From the NCBI GenBank assembly GCA_964585575.1, contig CAZPEM010000159.1, forward strand, positions 1 through 6,881: a stretch of DNA of 6,881 nt, in the 5' to 3' direction. The position numbers and the translations under genes are program-made. Below are positions 1-6,008 of this stretch, piece by piece (the first letter of the stretch is position 1; each line of letters begins with the position of its first letter). The stretch is from UBA4655 sp964585575. GTDB lineage: Bacteria; Planctomycetota; Planctomycetia; Pirellulales; UBA1268. Below the pieces are notes generated by a model. That model was not told where the DNA came from, searched no databases, and saw only the letters and a program-made list of their open reading frames with translations.

Positions 1-725
1 ACCTGCCGCATCCGGTCGCGGAGCTGGGCCGCCAGTTCGTAATTCTCGGCCTCGACCGCCTGCGCCAGCTGCTCCTCGAGCGTGCTGCCGACGTCGTATC
101 GCTTTCGGACGTGCTCCCGCATGTCGGAAAGCCGCTTCACGAGTTCGTCGTCGGAGAATCGTTCCGCCGCGTCATACCGCTCGAAGAGGTCCTTGAAACG
201 GTCGAGGCCACGGTTGATCTCGCGGATCGCCGATTCAGGGCCGTCCTCCTCGAGGGCCGCCAGCGCCCCCGCCTGCACGCGATGGAAGAGCACGAACGGA
301 CGGTACTGCTCGTGCGACAGCGTCCATTCCTCGTCGGGAGAGTGGTCCCGCACGAAATCCATCAGGGCCAGGCTGTGGTCGGCGTCCTTCGCGGCCCGCT
401 TGTATTCCCGCAGCGCCAGCCAGCAGATCCGCCGGTGGTAGAACTGCACGAACTCCCGGTCGGCCTCGGCGCACTGCTCCTTCGAGAGCCTGAACGACTC
501 GCCCTCCCGCACCGCCTCCCCGACGACGTAGTCGAAGAACGTCTCGGCGCCCCCCGGCCGCTCCCCGTCGGGGCGATGTTCCATCTCCATCTGGAGGAGG
601 CCCATGTCGACCCGCATCTGGATCACCTGGCGGCCACTGCGGGCCTTCACCATCCGCGCGGTGACCTCTCCCGGACGGAAGGGCCAGCCCTTCAGGATCG
701 AGTCGATGTCGCGAAAACCTGCCAT
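1..725 (-). CDS. UVR-motif (UvrB/UvrC motif) protein, 3' end outside window
   Basis: An open frame of 241 codons reads without a stop from ATG at 725 to the left edge, so the C-terminus is missing. The protein begins MAGFRDIDSILKGWPF. Its last visible 28 residues (214-241) form a UVR motif, with the pattern LEEQLAQAVEAENYELAAQLRD. Such motifs mediate UvrB-UvrC contact and also occur in McsA and some Clp proteins. The middle (about 100-190) is helical with many aromatic and charged residues and includes an AIREINRGLDRFKDLFERY stretch that looks TPR-like. No nuclease or helicase domain is visible, so this is not UvrB or UvrC. It is probably a small cytoplasmic protein using the UVR helix hairpin for protein contact; its function is unknown. 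The start is supported by a perfect AGGAGG 11 nt upstream. It lies 72 bp downstream of the ArfB gene on the same strand. Confidence 0.85.
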   Translation of the reverse strand, partial: MAGFRDIDSILKGWPFRPGEVTARMVKARSGRQVIQMRVDMGLLQMEMEHRPDGERPGGAETFFDYVVGEAVREGESFRLSKEQCAEADREFVQFYHRRICWLALREYKRAAKDADHSLALMDFVRDHSPDEEWTLSHEQYRPFVLFHRVQAGALAALEEDGPESAIREINRGLDRFKDLFERYDAAERFSDDELVKRLSDMREHVRKRYDVGSTLEEQLAQAVEAENYELAAQLRDRMRQ

Positions 726-736
726 GTCGTGGTCAT

Positions 737-742
737 CCTCCT
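737..742 (-). promoter_or_regulatory. Shine-Dalgarno AGGAGG of the UVR-motif gene
   Basis: On the minus strand AGGAGG lies 11 nt before the ATG at 725. Another ATG directly abuts it (734-736) but is out of frame and too close for initiation, so this site supports the start at 725. Confidence 0.6.
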
Positions 743-778
743 GGATGTCCGCCCGGCGATCACCGGACGACCCTGGAA

Positions 779-784
779 AGTATA
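779..784 (-). promoter_or_regulatory. Candidate extended -10 promoter for the UVR-motif gene
   Basis: The minus strand reads TGG-TATACT, an extended -10 (TGN plus 5 of 6 matches to TATAAT). It lies in the 72-bp gap after the arfB stop codon and predicts a leader of roughly 45-50 nt carrying the AGGAGG. No good -35 sits at 16-18 bp: the nearest TTGA-like sequence (796-801, TTGAAC) is only 11 bp away. The GTATACTT core recurs just upstream of arfB. If real, the UVR gene could be transcribed independently of arfB as well as by read-through. Confidence 0.35.
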
Positions 785-797
785 CCAATCCACGGGT

Positions 798-1241
798 TCA
801 ATCAGCCGTGCCTCGCCGCGACTCCTTCTTCGCCGAGAGGCGTTTCTTCTCCTCGCGACGCCTGGCGACGGCCGCGCGGGGAACCCGCGTCTTGCGGCGA
901 CGCTTCGGCCTCGCGGCGGCCCGCTCGAGAAGTTCGGTGAACTTCGCGACGCAGTCGGCCACGTTGCGTGGCTGGTCGCGGTGACGCTGGCTCGAGATGA
1001 CGAGCTCGCCGGATCGGGTCAGCCGCCCGCCGCACTGGGCCAGCAGTCGGCCGCGAACCTCGTCGGGAAGGCTGCGGGAGCCGATCACGTCGAACCGCAG
1101 CGTTGCCTTGCTGCTCGTCCTGTTGACGTGCTGGCCGCCGGGGCCGCCGCTGCGGGCGAACTGCCAGGCGAGCTCCTCGGGGGGAATGGTGAAGGCCCCG
1201 CCCGATACTCGAATCGGATCGACTCGTCCCTCGCTCGGCAT
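798..1241 (-). CDS. arfB: ArfB-type peptidyl-tRNA hydrolase (alternative ribosome-rescue factor)
   Basis: This 147-residue protein matches the release-factor-like hydrolase ArfB (YaeJ), about 140 aa in E. coli. Residues 30-45 contain the GGQ loop in the context GGPGGQHVNRTSSK (GGQ at 35-37), whose glutamine promotes hydrolysis of peptidyl-tRNA. The N-terminal domain continues with ATLRFDV and LVISSQRHRDQPRN. The last 40 or so residues are a strongly basic Arg/Lys tail, as in ArfB, where the tail enters the empty mRNA channel of stalled ribosomes. There is no codon-recognition domain, so it is not RF1 or RF2. It is expected to free ribosomes stalled on mRNAs lacking a stop codon. The ATG at 1241 has no clear Shine-Dalgarno, and a -10-like TATACT lies only 7 bp upstream, which fits a leaderless message. 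A non-ArfB member of the same GGQ family (ICT1-like) is functionally equivalent. Confidence 0.9.
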   Translation of the reverse strand: MPSEGRVDPIRVSGGAFTIPPEELAWQFARSGGPGGQHVNRTSSKATLRFDVIGSRSLPDEVRGRLLAQCGGRLTRSGELVISSQRHRDQPRNVADCVAKFTELLERAAARPKRRRKTRVPRAAVARRREEKKRLSAKKESRRGTAD

Positions 1242-1248
1242 GCACCGA

Positions 1249-1254
1249 AGTATA
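1249..1254 (-). promoter_or_regulatory. Candidate -10 box for arfB, implying a leaderless mRNA
   Basis: The minus strand reads TATACT (5 of 6 matches to TATAAT), ending 7 bp before the arfB ATG. Transcription would start at or within a base or two of the start codon. No TTGACA-like -35 is visible 16-19 bp upstream, which weakens the call. The identical GTATACTT core upstream of the UVR-motif gene is supporting evidence. Confidence 0.35.
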
Positions 1255-1366
1255 CGCGAGGAGCATGCGGATGGTCGCCGTCCGTTTTTTGGAAGACCGT
1301 TCGCATGGAAAAGTCAAGCCGAGAAAACGCTGATGGCTGTGCTGGCGCGGCGCGTCGGCAGCCACA

Positions 1367-1382
1367 CTTTCGACGACGAAAG
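1367..1382. promoter_or_regulatory. Perfect 6-bp inverted repeat, possible operator
   Basis: The sequence CTTTCG-ACGA-CGAAAG is a perfect 6+4+6 palindrome in the divergent region between arfB and the epimerase-like gene. It lies about 20 bp upstream of the candidate -35 at 1402, where activators often bind. A just-upstream segment (1334-1364) also has imperfect TGGCTG/CAGCCA symmetry. It could equally be a chance palindrome; no regulator is encoded nearby. Confidence 0.25.
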
Positions 1383-1401
1383 ACGCCGACACGAACCCGT
1401 C

Positions 1402-1431
1402 TGGACATCTTTTTCGAGGCGTTTGCATACT
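1402..1431 (+). promoter_or_regulatory. Candidate sigma-70-like promoter for the epimerase-like gene
   Basis: TGGACA (1402-1407, 5 of 6 to TTGACA) and CATACT (1426-1431, 4 of 6 to TATAAT) are separated by 18 bp. The predicted start near 1438 would give a 5' leader of about 55 nt before the ATG at 1493. This is the best two-box promoter I can see in the window. Confidence 0.4.
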
Positions 1432-1477
1432 GCCGCAGCCGCGGGCGGGCCATGCGGCCGGTCGGTTTCCAGGTTCC

Positions 1478-1483
1478 GGAGAG
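1478..1483 (+). promoter_or_regulatory. Shine-Dalgarno GGAGAG of the epimerase-like gene
   Basis: GGAGAG ends 9 nt before the ATG at 1493, a normal spacing, and supports that start. Confidence 0.5.
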
Positions 1484-1492
1484 CACGTCGAA

Positions 1493-2323
1493 ATGATTCG
1501 CGCTTCGATCAGCGAGTTCAGCACCTACCGCAGTGAGCTTCACGAGGAGATCGCGCAGCTCGTGCGTCATGGCTTCGAGTCGATCGCGCTCTGGAGGACG
1601 AAGCTTTCCGATGTCGGGGCCGCCGAGGCGAGGGCCCTGCTCGATACGGCCGGCCTGCGGGCGTCGAGTCTGCTGTGGGGCGGCGGGTTCACCGGGGGCG
1701 ACGGCAGGTCGTTCCGCGAGAGCCTCGATGACGTCCACGAGGGGATCGCCACCGCGGTCGAGGTGGGAGCCGGCGTGCTCGTGCTCCATGCCGGCTGCCG
1801 CGGCGGGCACACGATCGGCCACGCCAGGCGGCTCCTCGCCGAGGCGATGCGGGAGCTCGGGCCGGTGGCGGCGGGCGAGGGTGTCGCGCTCGCGATCAAG
1901 CCCCTGCACCCGTCGTTCTCCACCGACTGCAGCTTCCTGGGCGGCCTGGAGGAAACCTTCGAATTCGTCGATTCCCTCGACGAGCCGGCGGTGATGCTCG
2001 CGGTGGACCTCTGGCAGTTCGCCGACGAACCGGGGTTCAGCGAGAGCCTGCGCCGGATGCTCCCCAGGGTGGCCGTCGTGCAGGCGGCCGACCGGCTGGG
2101 ACCGCCCTCGCCGGAGACCGAGCGGCTCCCGCCCGGGCAGGGAACACTGCCGCTGCAACGGATCGTCCGCGAGCTCGTTCGGCACGGCTACCGGGGCGAC
2201 GTCGAATTCGACTGCGTCGGCGAGGTGGTCGAGGCAATGGGGGTCGAGCGGCTGCTCGCATCGCTCGAAGCGTCGTTCTCCCAGTGGCTGGGCCGGCCCC
2301 AGGTCGCCGCCACCCGCCGCTAA
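1493..2323 (+). CDS. Sugar phosphate isomerase/epimerase-like TIM-barrel protein with altered metal site
   Basis: This 276-residue protein has the length and layout of the xylose-isomerase-like TIM-barrel family (AP endonuclease 2 superfamily, PF01261). Landmarks in order are ISEFSTYR at the first strand, LLWGGGFTGGDGRSF (60-74), LVLHAGCRGGHT (96-107), ALAIKPLHP (132-140), MLAVDLWQF (168-176), VAVVQAAD (193-200), GQGTLPL (215-221) and GDVEF (235-239). From memory, close relatives read AIEPLHP, DTYH, VHLGD and DVEL at these places. Here the first metal-binding Glu is Lys136 and the third ligand His is Gln197; the nearby His is Gln175. Asp172 and Glu238 are kept. Two of the four usual metal ligands are therefore replaced, and ordinary metal-dependent epimerase activity is doubtful. 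The frame is intact, with no signal peptide. ATG 1493 is supported by GGAGAG. Its substrate cannot be inferred. Confidence 0.82.
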   Translation: MIRASISEFSTYRSELHEEIAQLVRHGFESIALWRTKLSDVGAAEARALLDTAGLRASSLLWGGGFTGGDGRSFRESLDDVHEGIATAVEVGAGVLVLHAGCRGGHTIGHARRLLAEAMRELGPVAAGEGVALAIKPLHPSFSTDCSFLGGLEETFEFVDSLDEPAVMLAVDLWQFADEPGFSESLRRMLPRVAVVQAADRLGPPSPETERLPPGQGTLPLQRIVRELVRHGYRGDVEFDCVGEVVEAMGVERLLASLEASFSQWLGRPQVAATRR

Positions 2324-2352
2324 TCCGTACGCTTCGGCGCTGCAGGCAACGT

Positions 2353-2365
2353 CACGCTGCGCGTG
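2353..2365 (+). terminator. Short perfect hairpin after the epimerase-like gene, terminator-like without U-tract
   Basis: CACGC-TGC-GCGTG forms a 5-bp GC-rich stem with a 3-nt loop, 29 nt past the TAA at 2321-2323. There is no T-run behind it, so it is not a classical intrinsic terminator; it could pause polymerase or protect the 3' end. Confidence 0.25.
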
Positions 2366-2383
2366 GGTCGACGCTGAGGGTTC

Positions 2384-2495
2384 GGGGCTGCCCGTTTCCT
2401 TCGAGCGACCCCCGCCCCTGGCCGGACGTTCGCTTCGCTTCGGCATCCTGCCTGCGCTCGCTCCCATAGCCCGGCTCCCGGGCACGGGTAGCCCC
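2384..2495 (+). repeat. Long inverted repeat A (12-pair stem with nested stems)
   Basis: GGGGCTGCCCGT (2384-2395) pairs with ACGGGTAGCCCC (2484-2495) across 12 positions, the only non-Watson-Crick pair being a G-U at 2390/2489 if the plus strand is transcribed. The 88-nt interior holds GAGCGA/TCGCTC (2403-2408 with 2458-2463) and GCCCGG/CCGGGC (2469-2474 with 2478-2483), which nest without conflict and build a branched fold. Read on the minus strand, the wobble becomes a C-A mismatch. Confidence 0.5.
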
Positions 2496-2546
2496 TCACG
2501 GTCAAACGTCGCGATTCATGATTCACACAGGCACTCTGATGCTGAG

Positions 2547-2619
2547 CGCCGGGGGAGCGGACGCGGAGGAGCCTCAGGTGTATCCTCACCGAAGCGACGG
2601 AGTGTCTGCTCCCCCGGCG
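2547..2619 (+). repeat. Long inverted repeat B (18-pair stem, 37-nt loop)
   Basis: Bases 2547-2564 pair continuously with 2602-2619: 18 pairs with G-U wobbles at 2559/2607 and 2563/2603 on a plus-strand RNA. The core is GCCGGGGGAGC opposite GCTCCCCCGGC. The 37-nt loop contains its own GGTG/CACC hairpin (2577-2580 with 2587-2590). It sits about 60 bp beyond the stop of the convergent TraB-like gene. No T-run follows on either strand, so a simple intrinsic terminator is unlikely. Confidence 0.55.
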
Positions 2620-2677
2620 GCAATGCGTCGTCCTTCAAGCGACCTTCATCACACCGCATTACCGGCGTGGAAGAACC

Positions 2678-3652
2678 TCAGCGGGCCTTGGCGTCGCGGA
2701 GATCCCAGGCTTCGAGCCACTCGGTCCGCACCGGCTCGAGGCCGAAGTCCTTCCGTAGCCGCGTGTCGAAGTCGGGCATGTGCGCCGCGCCGTAGAAGAT
2801 CGCGATCTTCCGCCTTCCCTTGGCGATCTGCCGCCGCATGACGTCGATCGCCGCGGCGTTGCGGTCGGTGATGATCGTGGAGCCCTCCTCGCCGCTGAAG
2901 GCGGCGGTGAGCACCTCCATGTCGGTGAACTGCACCGCCATGATCCTCCGCAGACGGAGTTCCCGGTCGTTGCCGAAGAGCGCCCCGAAGAGGTCTCCCA
3001 CGCTCACCTCCTGCGAGGGAGCGTTCTTCTGGTTCATGCTCTCCCGCATGAGCTTGCCGAACATCGTCCACCACGACTCGCCTCGCCGCTCCATCGCCTC
3101 GTCGAATTCGCCGGGCGAGAGGTCGGCGTGGACGAAATTCCCGGCCGCGTAGTCGATCCGCTCGAGCTGGAACTCGAGTCCCAGGAGCGAGGTGAGCCCG
3201 GTCTGGGCCTGCCCGATCATGCCCGCCGGCTTGCGGCCCGGCTTCGGCACGCGGCTCTTTTCCGGCGCCACGAGCTCGTAGAGGACGCAGTCGTAGTCCG
3301 TGAACCGCCGTTCGAGATTCTCGTAGTAGGCCTTCGAGCCGATGTGCACGGCCGCGACGAGGTCAACCGTCATCGTGTTTGCCGGGCCGCGATCCTTGGG
3401 CGGGGCGTATCGGACGACCGAGGTGTCGAGCGACTGGAGATCGCCGTCGGGATCCTTCGAGATCCGGAGGAAGGCCGACTCGGTCTCGCGGGCCTTCTCG
3501 AGCGGCTTCGTCTCCTCGGCCGCCGCATGGCTCGCGACGGCCGCGATTGCCATCGCGATCACAAACGGGCAGGCAAGCGGGGCAAGCCAGGGCCGCCTTG
3601 GAGGGGCGGGGCGTTTCGGGCGGCTTCGGGAGGTCTTTTGGGGCAGCAACAT
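2678..3652 (-). CDS. TraB/GumN-like protein, predicted exported
   Basis: From ATG at 3652 the protein has 324 residues. It starts with a basic n-region (KTSRSRPKRP), a hydrophobic run (about 22-41) and an SHAAA-EE junction near residue 45, a plausible signal-peptidase I site. The remainder resembles the TraB/PrgY/GumN/Tiki family: VAAVHIGSKAYYENL with His103, then YDCVLYELV with Glu126, TDRN (262-265) and FYGAAHMPDF with the GxxH histidine at 291. These His/Glu residues are the putative metal/active site. The first GxxH appears as AAVH, its Gly replaced by Ala. The family is proposed to act as metalloproteases in Tiki; bacterial members are mostly uncharacterised. ATG 3652 was chosen for its GAGGG at 7 nt. 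ATG 3676 (eight residues longer) is possible. A TTG at 3829 would run through the divergent region and is unlikely. Confidence 0.8.
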   Translation of the reverse strand: MLLPQKTSRSRPKRPAPPRRPWLAPLACPFVIAMAIAAVASHAAAEETKPLEKARETESAFLRISKDPDGDLQSLDTSVVRYAPPKDRGPANTMTVDLVAAVHIGSKAYYENLERRFTDYDCVLYELVAPEKSRVPKPGRKPAGMIGQAQTGLTSLLGLEFQLERIDYAAGNFVHADLSPGEFDEAMERRGESWWTMFGKLMRESMNQKNAPSQEVSVGDLFGALFGNDRELRLRRIMAVQFTDMEVLTAAFSGEEGSTIITDRNAAAIDVMRRQIAKGRRKIAIFYGAAHMPDFDTRLRKDFGLEPVRTEWLEAWDLRDAKAR

Positions 3653-3834
3653 CGAATGGCCCTCGGTTTCCTCCATTGAACCAGCTTTCTCCGGTCCTGT
3701 CGCCGGTGGGCCGCATTCGGCCGCCCGCAAGGTTTTCCAAGATTCGTCAATTCCTGCCCGCCCTGCGACCGATACCACCGGAGCAATCCGCAGAAGCGGA
3801 AAACCGGATCCCGTTCCCCCCTGGGACAACTGCG
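3653..3834. other. Divergent intergenic region between the TraB-like and BBP7 genes
   Basis: Both flanking genes must be started from this 182-bp stretch. I find no convincing two-box promoter: on the minus strand TTGACG occurs but without a matching -10 at 17 bp. Small hairpins are present, GGCCG-CATT-CGGCC (3709-3722) and CCGC-AGAA-GCGG (around 3788-3799). The BBP7 ATG at 3835 has only a weak GGGA in front of it. Confidence 0.4.
3660..3664 (-). promoter_or_regulatory. Shine-Dalgarno GAGGG deciding the TraB-like start
   Basis: On the minus strand GAGGG lies 7 nt before ATG 3652. The competing ATG at 3676 has only GGAG at a longer 12-nt spacing, so the shorter form is preferred. Confidence 0.45.
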
Positions 3835-6005
3835 ATGGTCACGCACTTGAACGAACGAGACACCCGCCGGGCTCGATCGCCGCGGACGAAAACGCTGGCC
3901 CGCTGGGCGGCCGCGATCGCGGTTCTCCTCGGCCTCGCCGGGAAGGGGCTCTCAGGCGACTCGTGGGTCCCGCTCCTGCCGGACCAGAGCTTCTACGACT
4001 TTCAGCTCTTCGCCCCGCCCGACCTGCAGAGCTACCAGATCTACCCCAAGCCGAGCGAAGGGATCTTCTTCAGCTATGACCGGATCTACATGGGGATCAC
4101 CGTGCCGGACGTCGTCGGGGTCGGACAGACGGCAACCGGCGGGTACCTGATTCCAACCGAGCCGATCTCCCCCCAGGCCATCGTCACGCTCAACAACGCC
4201 GGCATCCAGGCATCCGGCACCGCCGGCGCCGCCAACGGACAGAGCGTGATCGGCGGCCTCTACGTCTTCGGGTCGGATCCGCTTCAACTCGAACTCAACA
4301 CGAGTTGGATGCGGACGGTGATGTCGTGGGGCAACCGCTACGAAGGTGGCTGGATCTACGACAACAAAGGCATGCATTTCAGCTACTTCGACTCCGGTGA
4401 GCAGGGGCAGCAGTTCACCACGGTCAGCGAGTTCGCAGCCTCGTCTCCGACGCAGACGTTCACGCAGCAAAATCAGGGGGGCTTCGGCGTTGTCGGCGGC
4501 GTTGGCAACCCACTCTCGACGTCGAACATCGTGTCGACGAGCCCGCCGCCGGATCACCTCATCGCCCAGAAGCTCGTGCAGGAGAACACCACCCGCATCC
4601 AGAGCGGCGGCTTCGCCTTCCTGGTGCGGAGACAACTGGGCGGCCGCCGCAGCCGATCGACGGCCCGGCTCGGCTTCGGCCCGAAGTTCGTCCAGTTCGA
4701 GGATCGCTTTCATCTCGCCTATGAGAGCAATCAGTACCCGTTCAACATCGGCGGCGGGGCGGGCGGCGTCGGTGCTGCCGGTGGCCTTGGTGGTGCTGGT
4801 GGCGTTGGCGGCGCTGGCGGCGCTGGTGGCTTCCCGGGCGGCGTTGGCGGCTTCCCCGGTACGGGCTTCCCAGGTGCCGGCTTCCCGGGTGGTGGCTTCC
4901 CGGGTGGCGGCTTCCCGGGTGGCGGCTTCCCGGGTGGCGGCTTCCCGGGTGGCGGCTTCCCGGNNNNNNNNNNNNNNNNNNNNNNNNNNNNNNNNNNNNN
5001 NNNNNNNNNNNNNNNNNNNNNNNNNNNNNNNNNNNNNNNNNNNNNNNNNNNNNNNNNNNNNNNGGTGGCGTGGGCGGCGGTGGCGTGGGCGGCGGTGGCG
5101 TGGGCGGCGGTGGCTTCCCCGGTGGCGGCGGGCCCATCGGTGGCGGCGGCATCGGGGAAGGCGTGGTCGGAACCTCGGCCGGCGACGTGCTGGGCATCAC
5201 GGGCATCGATACGCTCACCGGCATCGGAACTCCCACGGCGCTCCAGACGGGCGACTGGGAGACCTACACGACCAACAACATGGTCGGCCCGGAGATCTGG
5301 CTGAACCTCGAATCGAGCCATGGCCGCTGGACGTTTTCCAGCGACTTCAAGTTCACGGCGGCCTTCAACTGGCAGAACAATCTCTACCGGGGAGCCAACT
5401 TCCCCGACTCGCTGGCGGCCGACTACTTGCGGACGACGTTCACCCCGGCCGCGACGTTCACGTCGGGCGGCACGACCCAATCGGGCACCGGCGCGCCGCA
5501 GCAGACCCAGCTCAATCCGCCGCCGCTCTTCCTGCAGATCTACGGCGTGGGGCAGACGAATGCGACGAACAACGCCGAGCACCAGTTCGTCTTCTCGCCG
5601 ATCGGCGAATGGCGGTTCGGAACGCAGTTCCGCGTGAGCAACGCCATCGTCCTGCGGGCCGGCTACACCGGCATGTGGATGGCGGGCATCGCCCGGGCCT
5701 CGTCGAACACGGGCTACCGGTCCGACTCCGCCCGGGCTCAGTACGCGGAGCCGCTCAACCCCCAGACCACGGCCACCACCACGAACCCCTGGGTCGTCAA
5801 GACGACCGGACCGCCGCCGCCGAATGCCGAGCCTGTTCCCGACGTCCCGGACACGTTCAAGACTCCCAACGGCATGTACTACACGGGCGATCAAAGTTCC
5901 TACTATCGCCAGAGTCCGATCTACAACCGCATCGGCCCGGTGAACGACGGCACGGAATACGTCTTCGCCAACGGGCTCGATTTCGGGATCGAGGTCAAGT
6001 ACTGA
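3835..6005 (+). CDS. BBP7-family outer-membrane beta-barrel protein with Gly-rich repeat, split by assembly gap
   Basis: The N-terminal 376 residues (3835-4962) start with a basic segment and hydrophobic run (ARWAAAIAVLLGLAG), a signal peptide. FYDFQLFAPPDL, EGIFFSYDRIYMGITVP and RLGFGPKFVQFEDRFHLAYESNQYPFN follow, typical of the planctomycete BBP7 barrels. After the gap, 313 residues (5064-6002) hold EIWLNLESSHGRWTFSSDFKF, HQFVFSPIGEWRFGTQFRVS, LRAGYTGMWMAGIARAS and VFANGLDFGIEVKY; the last residue is Tyr, as expected for the BamA insertion signal. Between the halves lies a glycine-rich stretch of GGGFP and GGGGV repeats, probably a surface loop. The two halves are in different frames across the 100 N, as expected if the N-run is an arbitrary gap; true gap length should leave remainder 2 on division by 3. 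At over 689 residues it is longer than I expect for the family. The pore or adhesion role is unknown. The start is ATG 3835. Confidence 0.85.
4858..4962 (+). repeat. Tandem 15-bp repeat encoding GGGFP, at least 7 units
   Basis: Seven consecutive 15-bp units run in frame to the gap. The last four (4903-4962) are identical (GGTGGCGGCTTCCCG), and earlier ones differ by a few bases (GTGFP, GAGFP and a synonymous GGGFP). The increasing identity toward the gap suggests recent expansion by slippage or unequal exchange. A looser Gly/Ala/Val-rich lead-in starts near 4750. Confidence 0.9.
4964..5063. other. Assembly gap (exactly 100 N) inside the BBP7 repeat
   Basis: Exactly 100 undetermined bases sit between GGGFP repeats on the left and GGGGV repeats on the right. 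A round 100 is a common scaffolding placeholder for unknown size. The coding frame changes by +2 across it, so the real length is not 100 if the gene is intact. Confidence 0.97.
5064..5108 (+). repeat. Tandem 15-bp repeat encoding GGVGG, three units right of the gap
   Basis: GGTGGCGTGGGCGGC occurs three times exactly and is followed by GGGGFP and GGGGPI/GGGGI variants to about 5157. The unit length matches the left array but Phe-Pro is replaced by Val-Gly, so the array changes type somewhere within the gap. Confidence 0.88.
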
Positions 6006-6008
6006 CGT

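Larger units (their letters stand above)
2324..2677. other. Gene-free, inverted-repeat-rich interval between convergent genes
   Basis: This 354-bp stretch separates the stop of the epimerase-like gene from the stop of the TraB-like gene. Open frames here (for example 2320-2589 on the minus strand) have low-complexity, Arg/Pro-rich translations with no recognisable domain, so I call no gene. It contains a tight hairpin (2353-2365), a 12-pair stem enclosing further stems (2384-2495) and an 18-pair stem (2547-2619). No tRNA, transposase or target-site duplication was seen. It could hold a structured 3' UTR, a small RNA or a dispersed intergenic repeat. Confidence 0.6.

Noticed and set aside
111..1496. 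461-codon plus-strand open frame spanning the UVR and ArfB genes
   Set aside because: It runs antisense to two proteins with recognisable motifs. Its translation is Arg/Pro/Ala-rich without domains, as expected of shadow frames in GC-rich DNA.
1085..2485. 466-codon minus-strand open frame across the epimerase-like gene
   Set aside because: It is antisense to a clear TIM-barrel protein with a ribosome site, and its translation is low-complexity with no domain.
2370..2520. Possible tRNA-like arms (a GGTTCGGGG sequence)
   Set aside because: No acceptor stem, anticodon arm or T-arm of correct spacing could be assembled around it.
2320..2589. 89-codon minus-strand open frame in the gene-free interval
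   Set aside because: It has an Arg/Pro-rich composition, no domain and no convincing ribosome site. It coincides with inverted-repeat DNA, which explains the openness better than coding.
3653..3829. N-terminal extension of the TraB-like protein to a TTG at 3829
   Set aside because: It would put a non-hydrophobic leader before the signal peptide and fill the divergent promoter region. ATG 3652 has a better ribosome site.
4858..5108. CRISPR-like or intergenic tandem array
   Set aside because: The 15-bp units are contiguous without spacers and are in the coding frame of the BBP7 protein.
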